Origin: Sedimentisphaerales bacterium
GTDB lineage: Bacteria; Planctomycetota; Phycisphaerae; Sedimentisphaerales; SM23-30
NCBI GenBank assembly: GCA_028281535.1
Contig: JANQJS010000059.1
Location: 1-64,000, forward strand
Length of the DNA: 64,000 nucleotides
Direction of reading: 5' to 3'
The notes below the pieces were generated by a model. The model was not told the origin of the DNA and ran no database searches. It saw only the letters and a program-made list of their open reading frames with translations. The translations under genes were made by a program, and so were the position numbers. This document shows positions 52,867-61,995 of this stretch, in pieces (positions within the stretch are counted from its first letter, which is position 1; the number at the start of each line of letters is the position of its first letter).

Positions 52867-53976
52867 ATGAATGTTCTTATGCTAAATTATGAATTTCCAC
52901 CGATTGGAGGTGGAGCGAGTCCTGTGACTTTAGAATTGTCACGTCATTTAGTGAAATTGGGACATTCAGTCGACGTTATTACTATGCATTATAGTGATTT
53001 ACCGCGTCATGAAGTGATAGATGGGATTGACGTATACCGAACTGCTGCACTGAGAAAAGCTCCTGAAATTTGTCATACGCATGAAATGGCAACTTATATT
53101 CTGGGGGCGTTGCCAGCTTTATTCAAACTAATTAATCGTAAAAAATATGATGTGATTCATGCGCACTTTATTATTCCAACCGAGCCACTTGCTTTTCTCG
53201 CTAGCAAAATAAAAAATATCCCTTTTTTAGTAACGTGCCATGGCAGTGATGTGCCCGGGTATAATCCTGATCGATTTGGCTTGATGCATAAACTTTTATC
53301 GCCTGCCTGGAAGTTTTTAGCTCGGCAGGCACCTTTGTTAGTTTCTCCAAGTCAATCACTCAAAGACTTAATTCTGCAGCGGTGCCCCAAAGCCAGGGTT
53401 GAGGTTATTCCAAATGGTATTTATGGCAATATGTTTCAAGAGAAGGCCAAGCAGAATCGCATATTAATGTGTAGCCGGATTTTGCCCCGAAAAGGATTTC
53501 AATATGCCTTGGAAGCCATTAAAGAACTGAAAACCGATTGGCAAGTGGATGTGATTGGTGAGGGGCCTTATTTAGATGAGTTAAAAAATATCGTGGCTGA
53601 TAGTGATTTGGCTGTTACCTTCTGGGGGTGGTTAGATAAAGAAGATAAACAATTCAAAGAATTATATGAAACCAGTAGTATATTTATTTTCCCATCAGAA
53701 GCAGAAAATTTTCCCACGGTTCTTTTGGAAGCGATGTCTGCCTCAATGGCAATTATTTCTTCAAATGCTGGAGGGTGTCCCGAAGCTGTCGGAGATGCAG
53801 GCATATTAGTGCCGCCAAGAGATACTCAGGCGATCAAGAGAGAGCTAGTTACATTGCTACAATCGCAAGATATTAGAGTGGATTTGGCGCAAAAAGCCCG
53901 ATTGCGAGCAGAATCATTTGGCTGGGATGTTATTACAAAAAAATATATTGAAAAATATCAATCACTTATCAATTAA
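52867..53976 (+). CDS. Glycosyltransferase, GT4 family
   Basis: 369 residues. The N-terminal domain has MLNYEFPPIGGGASPVTLEL and HAHFIIPTEPLAF with TCHGSDVPGYNP; the C-terminal domain has RILPRKGFQYALEAI, VDVIGEGPYLDEL and the intact EX7E motif (EAENFPTVLLEAMSASMAII). It is a retaining GT-B enzyme, probably adding a sugar to a lipid-linked glycan at the inner membrane. It is the third gene of the plus-strand glycosylation operon. Confidence 0.92.
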   Translation: MNVLMLNYEFPPIGGGASPVTLELSRHLVKLGHSVDVITMHYSDLPRHEVIDGIDVYRTAALRKAPEICHTHEMATYILGALPALFKLINRKKYDVIHAHFIIPTEPLAFLASKIKNIPFLVTCHGSDVPGYNPDRFGLMHKLLSPAWKFLARQAPLLVSPSQSLKDLILQRCPKARVEVIPNGIYGNMFQEKAKQNRILMCSRILPRKGFQYALEAIKELKTDWQVDVIGEGPYLDELKNIVADSDLAVTFWGWLDKEDKQFKELYETSSIFIFPSEAENFPTVLLEAMSASMAIISSNAGGCPEAVGDAGILVPPRDTQAIKRELVTLLQSQDIRVDLAQKARLRAESFGWDVITKKYIEKYQSLIN

Positions 53977-53997
53977 GAGTAGCTTGTCAAAGTAAAC

Positions 53998-55110
53998 ATG
54001 ACGAACGTAACGAAACATCATCCAATAAAGGTCTGTTTTATTTCACCTAAAGCCTACCCCATTTTTAATCCAAAGATTGATGGTGTTTTTGGTGGTGCAG
54101 AAGTCGATCTATATTTACTTTCTCGTGAATTAGCAAAAGATAAAAACTTTCAAACCAGTGTGATTGTGGCAGATTATCATCAAGAGCCACAGGAAATCAT
54201 AGACCATGTTTATTTGATTCGTAGTGTGGATTTTAAGAAAAATCCTATGATAAATCTGATTAGACTGTGGAAAGCAATGAAACGGATTGAAGCAGATATT
54301 TATTTTATGGAATCGGCAACACTGGGGTGTGTTATTATATGTTTGTTTTGCCTGTGGCATAAAAAGAAATATATGTATCGTACAGCTAATGATGGCGAAT
54401 GTGATGGATCTTATATTAAAGAAAAAGGTATTGCTGGGAAATTGTTTCGCTGGACCATGCAAAAAACATCTGTTTTGGTAACCCAAAATGAAGAGAATGC
54501 CGAGCAGCTAGAGCGAACTGTTGGTGTCAGTCCTGTCGTCATCCGTAATGGAGGAGAAATACCTGAATTATCCATGTTGCCACGTGAATATGTGTTGTGG
54601 GTAGGTCGTAGTGCACATGTAAAACGGCCAGATCTTTACTTGGATTTGGCTCAGCAGTTTCCCAAGGAGTCATTTGTTGCGATATGTCCGCAAGGTACCT
54701 ACGATCATACGTATAAGCAACTCCAGCAGCGTGCAAGGTCGTTAGGGAATCTAAAATTCTTGACAGGCGTTCCATTCGAAAAAATTGACGACTATTTTTC
54801 AAAGGCAAAAGTGCTCGTAAATACCAGTGATTCGGAAGGGTTTCCAAACGTTTTTTTACAAGCGGCAAAATGTGCAACACCGATCTTGTCCTTAAATGTC
54901 AATCCTGATCAAATATTGACACAATATAAATTTGGATTGTTTGCTCAAGGCGATATGGAGCTAATGAAACAACAACTAGAATCTTTATTGAATCCTGCGG
55001 TCGTAGAGGACATGGGTCGTAATGGATATCATTATGCGAAAGAGCATCATGATATTAAGAAGATTACCGAACAATATAAAACCATTTTCAATAAGGAGTT
55101 TGGCCATTAA
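53998..55110 (+). CDS. Glycosyltransferase, GT4 family (paralog 1)
   Basis: 370 residues. Paralogous to the next gene: both begin ICFIS.(K/R)AYP and share FGGAEVDLY, YRTA, QNE and the C-terminal SEGFPN(V/T)F(L/I)QA followed by PILSL.VNPDQ. The second Glu of the EX7E donor motif is Gln here (EGFPNVFLQ), a change found in a recognised GT4 branch. It may retain activity with altered donor handling. It starts 21 bases after the previous stop and continues the operon. Confidence 0.88.
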   Translation: MTNVTKHHPIKVCFISPKAYPIFNPKIDGVFGGAEVDLYLLSRELAKDKNFQTSVIVADYHQEPQEIIDHVYLIRSVDFKKNPMINLIRLWKAMKRIEADIYFMESATLGCVIICLFCLWHKKKYMYRTANDGECDGSYIKEKGIAGKLFRWTMQKTSVLVTQNEENAEQLERTVGVSPVVIRNGGEIPELSMLPREYVLWVGRSAHVKRPDLYLDLAQQFPKESFVAICPQGTYDHTYKQLQQRARSLGNLKFLTGVPFEKIDDYFSKAKVLVNTSDSEGFPNVFLQAAKCATPILSLNVNPDQILTQYKFGLFAQGDMELMKQQLESLLNPAVVEDMGRNGYHYAKEHHDIKKITEQYKTIFNKEFGH

Positions 55111-55118
55111 GTTTCGCT

Positions 55119-56222
55119 ATGGATCCTCAAGAAATCAGACAAATTAGAATATGCTTTATCTCATTGAGAGCCTATCCATTGTTTAATTCCCAGGTGCATG
55201 CAAACTTTGGTGGCGCAGAAGTGGATCTCTATCATATTGCTACGGAGCTTGCCAAAGATCCAGACTATGATGTCCATATGGTTGTCGGAGATTATGGTCA
55301 GCCACAAATTGAAAAGATAGAAGATGTAACGTTGCATAAAAGTTTGGATGTAAATAAAAATCTATTTATGCAAGCCTCTCGCATCTGGTCTGCTCTTCGT
55401 AGAGCCGATGCTGAAATTTATATGACTAAATTACTGTCACTAGCAACTGTGTTATTCGCTCTCTTTTGCAAAATAAATAAGCGTGTTTTTCTTTATCGAA
55501 CAGCCCACACCCATGAATGCGATGGTACCTATTTTAAAGAAAATCCATTGCGTGCTCTTGCGGTAAGATGGGCATTACGTCAAGCTAATACGATCTGGAC
55601 TCAAAACGAAACGGATTCAGGCTATTTAAAACAAACCATGGATTTGCCATCCATCCATATTCGAAATGCACACCGATTGCCATCAGATGAATTGCAACCA
55701 CGAAAGTTTATTTTGTGGGTAGGGCGATTTGTGGCGATGAAGCGGCCAGAGAAGTATTTAGAGATGGCACGGGCGTACCCAGAGCTACAGTTCAAAATGG
55801 TGTGCCAGGCTCCTCCAGATGCTCAAGGGTTTGAAGCGTTTAAAAATGAAGCAAGCCAAATTCCCAATCTAACATTATTGCCATTTTTACCATATCAGCA
55901 AATGGAAGAAACATTTAAGCAGGCGGCCCTATTTGTATCGACAAGTGTGGCTGAAGGATTTCCAAACACCTTTATACAAGCTTGTAAATACCGTGTTCCA
56001 ATCTTATCCCTTAAAGTGAATCCTGATCAATTCTTGGACAAGAATAATTGTGGCTTTTGTGCTAAAGATGACTGGGATTTATTTTGTCGGTTATTTAAGG
56101 AATTATTGGATGAAAAGAGATGCTGTGAGTTGGGTCAGAATGGTCTTCAGTATGTCGATGCGTATCACAATATCGAAAAAATTATTGAGCAGTATAAAGT
56201 GAATTTTAAACAATATGTTTAA
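55119..56222 (+). CDS. Glycosyltransferase, GT4 family (paralog 2)
   Basis: 367 residues, the close paralog of the preceding gene, 8 bases after it, so a local duplication is likely. It has FGGAEVDLYHIATELAKD, FILWVGRFVAMKRPEKYLEMA and EGFPNTFIQACKYRVPILSL with the same Gln in place of the second EX7E Glu. It is last in the plus-strand operon and converges with the GT2 gene at 56259. Confidence 0.88.
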   Translation: MDPQEIRQIRICFISLRAYPLFNSQVHANFGGAEVDLYHIATELAKDPDYDVHMVVGDYGQPQIEKIEDVTLHKSLDVNKNLFMQASRIWSALRRADAEIYMTKLLSLATVLFALFCKINKRVFLYRTAHTHECDGTYFKENPLRALAVRWALRQANTIWTQNETDSGYLKQTMDLPSIHIRNAHRLPSDELQPRKFILWVGRFVAMKRPEKYLEMARAYPELQFKMVCQAPPDAQGFEAFKNEASQIPNLTLLPFLPYQQMEETFKQAALFVSTSVAEGFPNTFIQACKYRVPILSLKVNPDQFLDKNNCGFCAKDDWDLFCRLFKELLDEKRCCELGQNGLQYVDAYHNIEKIIEQYKVNFKQYV

Positions 56223-56258
56223 TTAAAATTCAATTGTTGGGCTCACAATAGTTGTAAG

Positions 56259-57263
56259 TTATTTTCGTGGTGGGCGTTTTACAGTGTGATACATTGGTAG
56301 TATTCGCAATGTTTTTGAAATGGTCATTAAAATAAGTTCAGTACTTCGTGGGAATGTTGCGAGCAAATTTATCAGTAAACGGTACCCTGGTGGCAAAATG
56401 GTTTTAAAACGTCGGTTTAGATCTTTGACATAAATAGCGTGCTCATGTCGAAATAAGTAACCTCGGATTAGTCGTTGGATTCTATTTTTCATGCATCGTT
56501 CTACTGGGCCAAAGCGATCTGTATTTTTGGCTAGCTCGATCACTCTGGCAACGTTATCAGCTGTGGCATCAAATTGTTTTTTATAGTCAATTTCGTTCAT
56601 TGTGCTGCCAGGTCGTTGAAGATGGTACACGGAAATAGGTTCACATATAAAGCCTATTTGTGGATAGGATAAAGCGATCCGATTCCACATGTCTGCATCT
56701 TCACCACTAGGGATTTTGCCAAATAAGCCCACTTTTTTGAAGCAGGAGTGATGAATCATCATACTATTTGAATTACCCATTGCATCAAAACGATAAGCGT
56801 CATAAAAATCATCAAAATAGTCTTTGCCATTTAATAGCTTTTTTAATAGTTTTGTTGAGCACTTAATGCTTTTGCGATCATCTTCTTTTCGATAGCTATA
56901 AAGATTAGATGAGCTCCACTTTAAATGTGGGTTGCGTTTCAGTAAATCTACATGTAATTCCAAAAAGTTGTTGAGCCATTCGTCGTCACCATCTAAAAAG
57001 GCGATCCAGTCGTGTTGGGCTGCTTCGATGCCCCGATTTCGTGCAATGCCAGCTCCTTGATTGTCCTGATAGATATATTGAACTGTCTCAGGAAATTGTT
57101 TAACAATGTTAGCGGTGTTGTCTGTGGAACCATCATCAACGACGATGATTTCACTCGCAGGATATGTTTGGGCTAATACGCATTCGATGGCTCGTGCGAT
57201 ATAATTCTCTATATTATACGCTGGTATAATTACACTGACTTTTAGAGGTATTTCTTGAGTCAT
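56259..57263 (-). CDS. Glycosyltransferase, GT2 family
   Basis: 334 residues, GT-A fold: VSVIIPAYNIENYI, IIVVDDGSTDNTA, QGAGIARNRGIEA, and the metal/catalytic site FLDGDDEW. It is an inverting transferase using nucleotide sugars. It is a paralog of the next gene on the minus strand (same NRGIEAA and LDGDDEW context), separated by 2 bases, so the pair arose by duplication. A basic C-terminus (MYHTVKRPPRK) could associate with the membrane. Confidence 0.9.
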   Translation of the reverse strand: MTQEIPLKVSVIIPAYNIENYIARAIECVLAQTYPASEIIVVDDGSTDNTANIVKQFPETVQYIYQDNQGAGIARNRGIEAAQHDWIAFLDGDDEWLNNFLELHVDLLKRNPHLKWSSSNLYSYRKEDDRKSIKCSTKLLKKLLNGKDYFDDFYDAYRFDAMGNSNSMMIHHSCFKKVGLFGKIPSGEDADMWNRIALSYPQIGFICEPISVYHLQRPGSTMNEIDYKKQFDATADNVARVIELAKNTDRFGPVERCMKNRIQRLIRGYLFRHEHAIYVKDLNRRFKTILPPGYRLLINLLATFPRSTELILMTISKTLRILPMYHTVKRPPRK

Positions 57264-57265
57264 AT

Positions 57266-58270
57266 TTACTTGCTTGGCCTACGAATGATTTTTTTTCGTA
57301 AATTAAAATAGCGAACAAAACGCGAAATCATATGGCAAGTATTTGCCGTCGCTTTAGGAAAAATGATTAATAGCCGGATAAACAAAACAAAGTGACTGGG
57401 TAATAAATAGCCAAAATTCTTGAATATCTTACGTATTTCTTGCGGGTCGTTATCAAATAGTAAACTGCGTGTCCATCGTTTCGCTTGACGTTGCAGTACC
57501 TTTTCGTAATCTTTTCTGCGATCAAATGCTTCAGATAGTTTTAGATGCCGCTGTGCTAATTCGATGAGAAGGTCGATTTTTTTTTGAACCTGGGTAATAC
57601 TGTTCGCAATATTCATATGGTACGTGGCTAGTGGCTGACTAATAAAACCAATCGGATATCGACGATAGGCAATCCGATACCATAGATCAATATCATTCCC
57701 TCTTAGTTGGCCAGGGCGAAATAATCCCGCTTCAATTAAGATGTCTTTACGGATCAGCATGGTCCCAGTCCAGCCGCAACCGCCTTGAAGTGGATATGTC
57801 AAATAGTCTTCGAAATATTCCTTGCCTTCCAAAGCCTTGTCGATGAGTTTGATGGGGGCATTGGGGCCTTGACGATTATCGGCACAGAGGCAATTCGTGA
57901 AATTTGCCGTAGTCCAGACCAGTTGAGGATGCCGTTTCAGATGATCAATTTGCAAAGCAAGTTTTTCTGGAATCCATTCATCGTCACCATCTAAAAAGGC
58001 GATCCAGTTATATTTTGCGGCTTCAATGCCACGATTACGTGCAACACTTGCGCCTTGGTTCTCCTGGTAGATATAGTGAACATGATCAGAAAATGTTTTT
58101 ACAATCTCGGCAGTATTGTCCGTGGAGCCATCATCAACCACAATGATTTCATCAGCAGGCAGAGTTTGATCAATGACACTTTTTAGCGTTCGGTCTAAAT
58201 GCTTTCCATTATTGTAGGCTGGAATAACCACGCTAATCTGGTAGTGTTCATTATTTTGGTGTTGATTCAT
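57266..58270 (-). CDS. Glycosyltransferase, GT2 family
   Basis: 334 residues from the ATG at 58270, whose A overlaps the stop of the upstream gene (TGATG), giving translational coupling; a TTG one codon earlier is not needed. Core motifs: ISVVIPAYNNGKHLDRTL, IIVVDDGSTDNTA, QGASVARNRGIEAA, FLDGDDEW. C-terminal basic KKIIRRPSK. It is paralogous to the gene at 56259. Acceptor unknown. Confidence 0.9.
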   Translation of the reverse strand: MNQHQNNEHYQISVVIPAYNNGKHLDRTLKSVIDQTLPADEIIVVDDGSTDNTAEIVKTFSDHVHYIYQENQGASVARNRGIEAAKYNWIAFLDGDDEWIPEKLALQIDHLKRHPQLVWTTANFTNCLCADNRQGPNAPIKLIDKALEGKEYFEDYLTYPLQGGCGWTGTMLIRKDILIEAGLFRPGQLRGNDIDLWYRIAYRRYPIGFISQPLATYHMNIANSITQVQKKIDLLIELAQRHLKLSEAFDRRKDYEKVLQRQAKRWTRSLLFDNDPQEIRKIFKNFGYLLPSHFVLFIRLLIIFPKATANTCHMISRFVRYFNLRKKIIRRPSK

Positions 58271-59196
58271 CAAGAACGCCCCTTACCTTGAAGGCGAAAA
58301 AGGGAGCTAATCATTCCCAACAAGCCCGATATACGACATAGATAATCAATCCACCAGGTTGGGACTAGTTTGGGAGTGATATTCTTAGCACTTCTTTCTT
58401 CTATCCGCTTCTTGATGATAGATGGTTTGATTGGAATAAGGGGTTTGATAAAACTTTCCATGATGGACAAAGTGCTTCTTCCCTGGCTTCGCCATAATCG
58501 AAGTGCACCTTTGCCAACACGAAACCTTTTTTTCAATAACTCACCTAAATTTCGAGCAGGATGTTCGACAAATGCCTCAGCACAATAAATAAGTTTGAAT
58601 CCATGTTGAGTGGCCTTTTGGGTCCATGCATGATCTGAACCTGAAACCACCGAGTCATCAAATGGACCTAATGTATTAAATAATTCCGCTTTGGTCATCA
58701 AATTGGCTGTGACTGCCACTTTATCTTTGGCAACTATTTTATCAATTTGCATATGGGTAATCGCATCATAAATTTCAGCATGTGTTTTTGAGTCTGAGAA
58801 GGTGAATTTGACCCTTCCTGCAACAAGATCAGCTGATTCAGATTGTAATTGAGTCACCCCTTTAAAAATCCACTCCTCGCTGGCTTGGCAATCGGCATCA
58901 ATAAAGGCATAAATATCACCCGTTGCATGTCGTAACCCCAGATTTCTCGCGGCATAAGAGCTCTGTCGCTCCTTTTCTTCTAGAAATTGTACCGGGTATT
59001 TTTGGATGATTTCAGGGGTTTGGTCAAAAGAGCCATTATCGACGATGAAAATTTCTAATAATTCTTCTGGATATGTTTGGGCAAGTAGTGACTCAATCAG
59101 GCCTGAAATTGACTCCTGGCCATTATAGACTGGAGCAATGACAGATACTTTGGGAAGATCCTTGGATTTCAAATGATTATGATCCATTCTTGACAT
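58270..59196 (-). CDS. Glycosyltransferase, GT2 family
   Basis: 308 residues: VSVIAPVYNGQESI, FIVDNGSFDQTPEI, SSYAARNLGLRHA and the site IDADCQASEEW, with GSDHAWTQKATQ as the acceptor-side motif. It differs from the two downstream GT2 proteins (DADC instead of DGDD) and belongs to another branch, similar to EPS-type GT2 enzymes. It is first in the minus-strand operon of three; the promoter must lie in 59197-59300. The start ATG at 59196 has no clear SD; an ATG at 59187 is possible. Confidence 0.88.
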   Translation of the reverse strand: MSRMDHNHLKSKDLPKVSVIAPVYNGQESISGLIESLLAQTYPEELLEIFIVDNGSFDQTPEIIQKYPVQFLEEKERQSSYAARNLGLRHATGDIYAFIDADCQASEEWIFKGVTQLQSESADLVAGRVKFTFSDSKTHAEIYDAITHMQIDKIVAKDKVAVTANLMTKAELFNTLGPFDDSVVSGSDHAWTQKATQHGFKLIYCAEAFVEHPARNLGELLKKRFRVGKGALRLWRSQGRSTLSIMESFIKPLIPIKPSIIKKRIEERSAKNITPKLVPTWWIDYLCRISGLLGMISSLFRLQGKGRS

Positions 59197-59674
59197 TTCG
59201 AGGACTGGCCACTCAGCTCATTCTCATCCCAATATGCGAAATTTGGAATGAGTTAAAATTAACGTAACTTTTGTTATGGTAAACATATATTAATCTATCG
59301 ACCATTTTTGTCAATGAGTTTGGAGCCCGGCTGATTCGGATCAAAAGCCATGCAATTATTTGATAAAACTGAGATTAAAGTAAAACCATGGAGATGGACG
59401 ATATTTTTTGCATCCCCTTATGGGACTATTTTTTAGAAAAATTTGTTTTTTAGTAATTTTAGATCTTTTTAAGGCCGATAATTTTTTATATCCAAACTAT
59501 CAAATGTTTTGGAGAAATCGGACGATGAATAGATTATCAAATTAAACGGCTTGTTAGAATGGATTTGAAACAAGCCAAAAATTAAAAATCATTCCTTATA
59601 GCTAGGCAGGAGGCCAGGCAAAACGGGAATCAAATTATAGAAGAAGCTTTATTTCTTCTTGAGGCTCTGAAATT
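59197..59674. other. Intergenic region between divergent genes
   Basis: No ORF is seen. It must hold the promoters of the minus GT2 operon and of the plus TolB-like gene. Near its right end AGAAGAA/TTCTTCT (59639-59645, 59653-59659) forms a 7-bp hairpin that stops just before GAGG, the likely SD of the gene at 59675. Confidence 0.5.
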
Positions 59675-60811
59675 TTGGCACGAATAGCAACAAGGATTGT
59701 AGTTCTACTGGTTTTTTCTCTTGTCTGTGTAACGGGTTGTTCAAAATCTCAAATGACCGAGTACGTTACCGCGACGCCAAAAGGGGAAACAAAAACAGAA
59801 CCTATCAATAGCCATTTAAAAACGAATCTTTATGGCGAACTTGATGGGTGGAAACCCGTCGCATATTCCCAAAAACCAACCGGATCCATGATTCAACACA
59901 GTTTTGCCCAAGAGGGTGGCGACAGTGATCCAGTGATGAGCCCAGATGGAAAATGGATCGTTTTCAGTTCATTAAGACATTCTCCAAATCCTGATATATA
60001 TATTAAGCCAACTTATGGTGCAATTGTTACAAGGTTAACCTCTGATCCTGCCAGTGAAATGCAACCCAGTATTTCTCCTATGGGTGACAAAGTGGCCTAT
60101 GCTTCAAACCGTTCAGGAAGCTGGGATATTTGGGTCGTAGGAATTGATGGTACAAATTCGACTCGTTTAACTGATTCTGCAAGTAATGAAATTCACCCCT
60201 CCTGGGCACCCGACGGTAAACAATTAGTTTATTGTACTTTTGGGTCACGTTCCCAGCAATGGGAGCTCTGGATTGTGGATGTGACTTCGCCTAGTACGAA
60301 AAAAATGATTGGCTATGGACTGAATCCTGCTTGGTGTCCGAATCCTAATATACCCAAAATTGCCTATCAGCAATCTCGTTTTCGTGGCAGTAACTGGTAT
60401 AGCATTTGGACATTGGATTATATTGATGGTGACGCCAAATTTCACACAGAAATCATTAGTAATGTAGAACATGCGTGTATTTGTCCATCCTGGTCACCAG
60501 ATGGTAGCAAACTTGCTTATGGCACAGTGAGTCAAAGTAATTATGAAGATGGTGTAGACGCTCCGGTACCTGATACCAGCGGTGAAGCCATTTTTATCAT
60601 AGATCTTGATGGTAGAAACAATCTCAGGTTGACAAATGAGGATACAATTAATTTTGCTCCAGCCTGGGGAGTCGACGGACGAGTTTTTTATTGCTCTGAT
60701 CGTAAAGGGATTGACAACGTTTGGTCGATAAAACCATATCAGCTTGATTTAACAAGAGATAAACCTGTTGATTTGAGTCAGCATCCGCTGAGCATCTTGC
60801 AGGCGAATTAA
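59675..60811 (+). CDS. TolB-like beta-propeller lipoprotein
   Basis: 378 residues from a TTG at 59675. Signal peptide with lipobox CVTGC (VFSLVCVTGC), so it is lipid-anchored. WD40-like TolB repeats follow: DPVMSPDGKWIVFSS, QPSISPMGDKVAYAS, HPSWAPDGKQLVYCT, CPSWSPDGSKLAYGT, APAWGVDGRVFYCSD. It probably forms a six-bladed propeller in the periplasm, a scaffold for protein contacts. No tolA/tolQ/tolR or pal is in the window. The next gene, also a lipoprotein, starts 39 bases later. Confidence 0.9.
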   Translation: MARIATRIVVLLVFSLVCVTGCSKSQMTEYVTATPKGETKTEPINSHLKTNLYGELDGWKPVAYSQKPTGSMIQHSFAQEGGDSDPVMSPDGKWIVFSSLRHSPNPDIYIKPTYGAIVTRLTSDPASEMQPSISPMGDKVAYASNRSGSWDIWVVGIDGTNSTRLTDSASNEIHPSWAPDGKQLVYCTFGSRSQQWELWIVDVTSPSTKKMIGYGLNPAWCPNPNIPKIAYQQSRFRGSNWYSIWTLDYIDGDAKFHTEIISNVEHACICPSWSPDGSKLAYGTVSQSNYEDGVDAPVPDTSGEAIFIIDLDGRNNLRLTNEDTINFAPAWGVDGRVFYCSDRKGIDNVWSIKPYQLDLTRDKPVDLSQHPLSILQAN

Positions 60812-60850
60812 TAAACTGTCTTTAAAAAGTTAATAGAGAAGAACCCGAAA

Positions 60851-61582
60851 ATGACCCAAAATCGCCGAAATTGGTTGTGGATAGGGTGTCTGTGTTGTAT
60901 CTGCTTGTGCTTGATCGGCTGTCGATCAAAACCACAAACCAGATATTACCAAAATCCATATCCGCAAGCCCGTAAGATGGCTGTTGTGCCCTTTAAGAAC
61001 CTATCTGGTTCTCAGGACCTCAATGTCATCGCTGCAACGGATGAATTTATCATCGAATTGCAGCAAATAAAAGGGCTTATGGTTTTGCCGGTTGATCGGG
61101 TTTTGGCCAAGTTGAACGAACTGGGTATGGCAGGCGTGGAAAGCCCCGTAGATGCCATGACCCTGGCAGACGCTTTGGGAGTTGATGGTATTATCGTAGG
61201 TTCCATCAATCGATATCAGCCATATAGTCCGCCGCTTGTATCAATTGCCGTTGAACTGTATGGCCGAAAACATGTGCATGATCAGCAAAATATGCAGAGA
61301 TTGCATGTGGATCCAGCGGATCTGTCAAGAGCTGGAAAACCCTACGAACTGAATTTAGATAATAAGATTGAACCAATGGCAGTGGTTGTAAGAGTTTTTG
61401 ATGCGAATCAGGACGCTACTGTAGAGAGAATGAAACAATACTCTCAATCGCGACAAGAAGTCGAAACACCGCTCAGTTGGAAAAAATATATGTTACAACG
61501 CAATTATTTGCGATTTGTATCACATGAGGTAATAGGTGAATTAATGTTCTCTGAAAAGAACCGCTTAAACCACCAGATGTAG
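60851..61582 (+). CDS. CsgG/LpoB-like lipoprotein
   Basis: 243 residues with signal peptide and lipobox CLIGC. The mature part begins with KMAVVPFKNLSGSQDLN and continues through VLPVDRVLAKLNELG and DALGVDGIIVGSINRY, the pattern of the TolB-N/CsgG-like fold shared by LpoB (activator of penicillin-binding protein 1B) and the curli exporter CsgG. Which function applies is not clear. It is co-directional between the TolB-like lipoprotein and a small unknown protein, 10 bases before the latter. Confidence 0.82.
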   Translation: MTQNRRNWLWIGCLCCICLCLIGCRSKPQTRYYQNPYPQARKMAVVPFKNLSGSQDLNVIAATDEFIIELQQIKGLMVLPVDRVLAKLNELGMAGVESPVDAMTLADALGVDGIIVGSINRYQPYSPPLVSIAVELYGRKHVHDQQNMQRLHVDPADLSRAGKPYELNLDNKIEPMAVVVRVFDANQDATVERMKQYSQSRQEVETPLSWKKYMLQRNYLRFVSHEVIGELMFSEKNRLNHQM

Positions 61583-61592
61583 GAGACGAGCT

Positions 61593-61856
61593 ATGTCTCA
61601 GAAGAAACAGCTGTCATTAGTCAAAGGTCAAGAGCGTTTCATATTTAGGTATGAACCAGGACGCGAAGAAAATGTGCTCGACGCCTTTGTAGATATGGCA
61701 AACGAACCTAATTCCAGTTTTGACTGGTTTGATGCTGCTGTATTGAGCTTCCAGCTAAGCAAGAACCTGGTGGAGGAAGCGGATCGTTTGCTATGTCAAG
61801 ACAGCTCTCGTCAGGGATCGACGGAGTCGAACCTTCCTTGGAATAAAGGATTATAA
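61593..61856 (+). CDS. Small protein, unknown
   Basis: 87 residues, intact, with a good SD (GGAGACGAG) before the ATG at 61593, 10 bases after the CsgG-like gene. It reads RFIFRYEPGREENVLDAF and FDWFDAAVLSFQLSKNLVEEADRLLC, mostly helical with no membrane segment. No family recognised. The conserved-looking RYEPGRE and operon spacing support a real gene. Confidence 0.75.
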   Translation: MSQKKQLSLVKGQERFIFRYEPGREENVLDAFVDMANEPNSSFDWFDAAVLSFQLSKNLVEEADRLLCQDSSRQGSTESNLPWNKGL

Positions 61857-61916
61857 ATTTAAGGGACGCGATGATACCTGGTCAGGAGCCGAGAAAACTG
61901 AGGCTCAAAGTGCTCG

Positions 61917-61943
61917 ATACAATGCATTGACCCTGCGTTGTAT
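61917..61943 (+). repeat. 10-bp inverted repeat before the recombinase gene
   Basis: ATACAATGCA (61917-61926) and TGCGTTGTAT (61934-61943) pair fully if one G-U is allowed, loop TTGACCC, and are followed at once by TGGAGGATAA. It could be a hairpin in the recombinase leader or a binding site. Confidence 0.45.
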
Positions 61944-61995
61944 TGGAGGATAATTTGTAAATACTGTAACTCATCGCCGTTGAGTGGCTAGAATT

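Noticed and set aside
59639-59659. AGAAGAA/TTCTTCT hairpin as a terminator
   Set aside because: It is AT-rich with no T tract after it and lies just before a likely SD, so a leader structure is more plausible, and it is too weak to rate as a finding.
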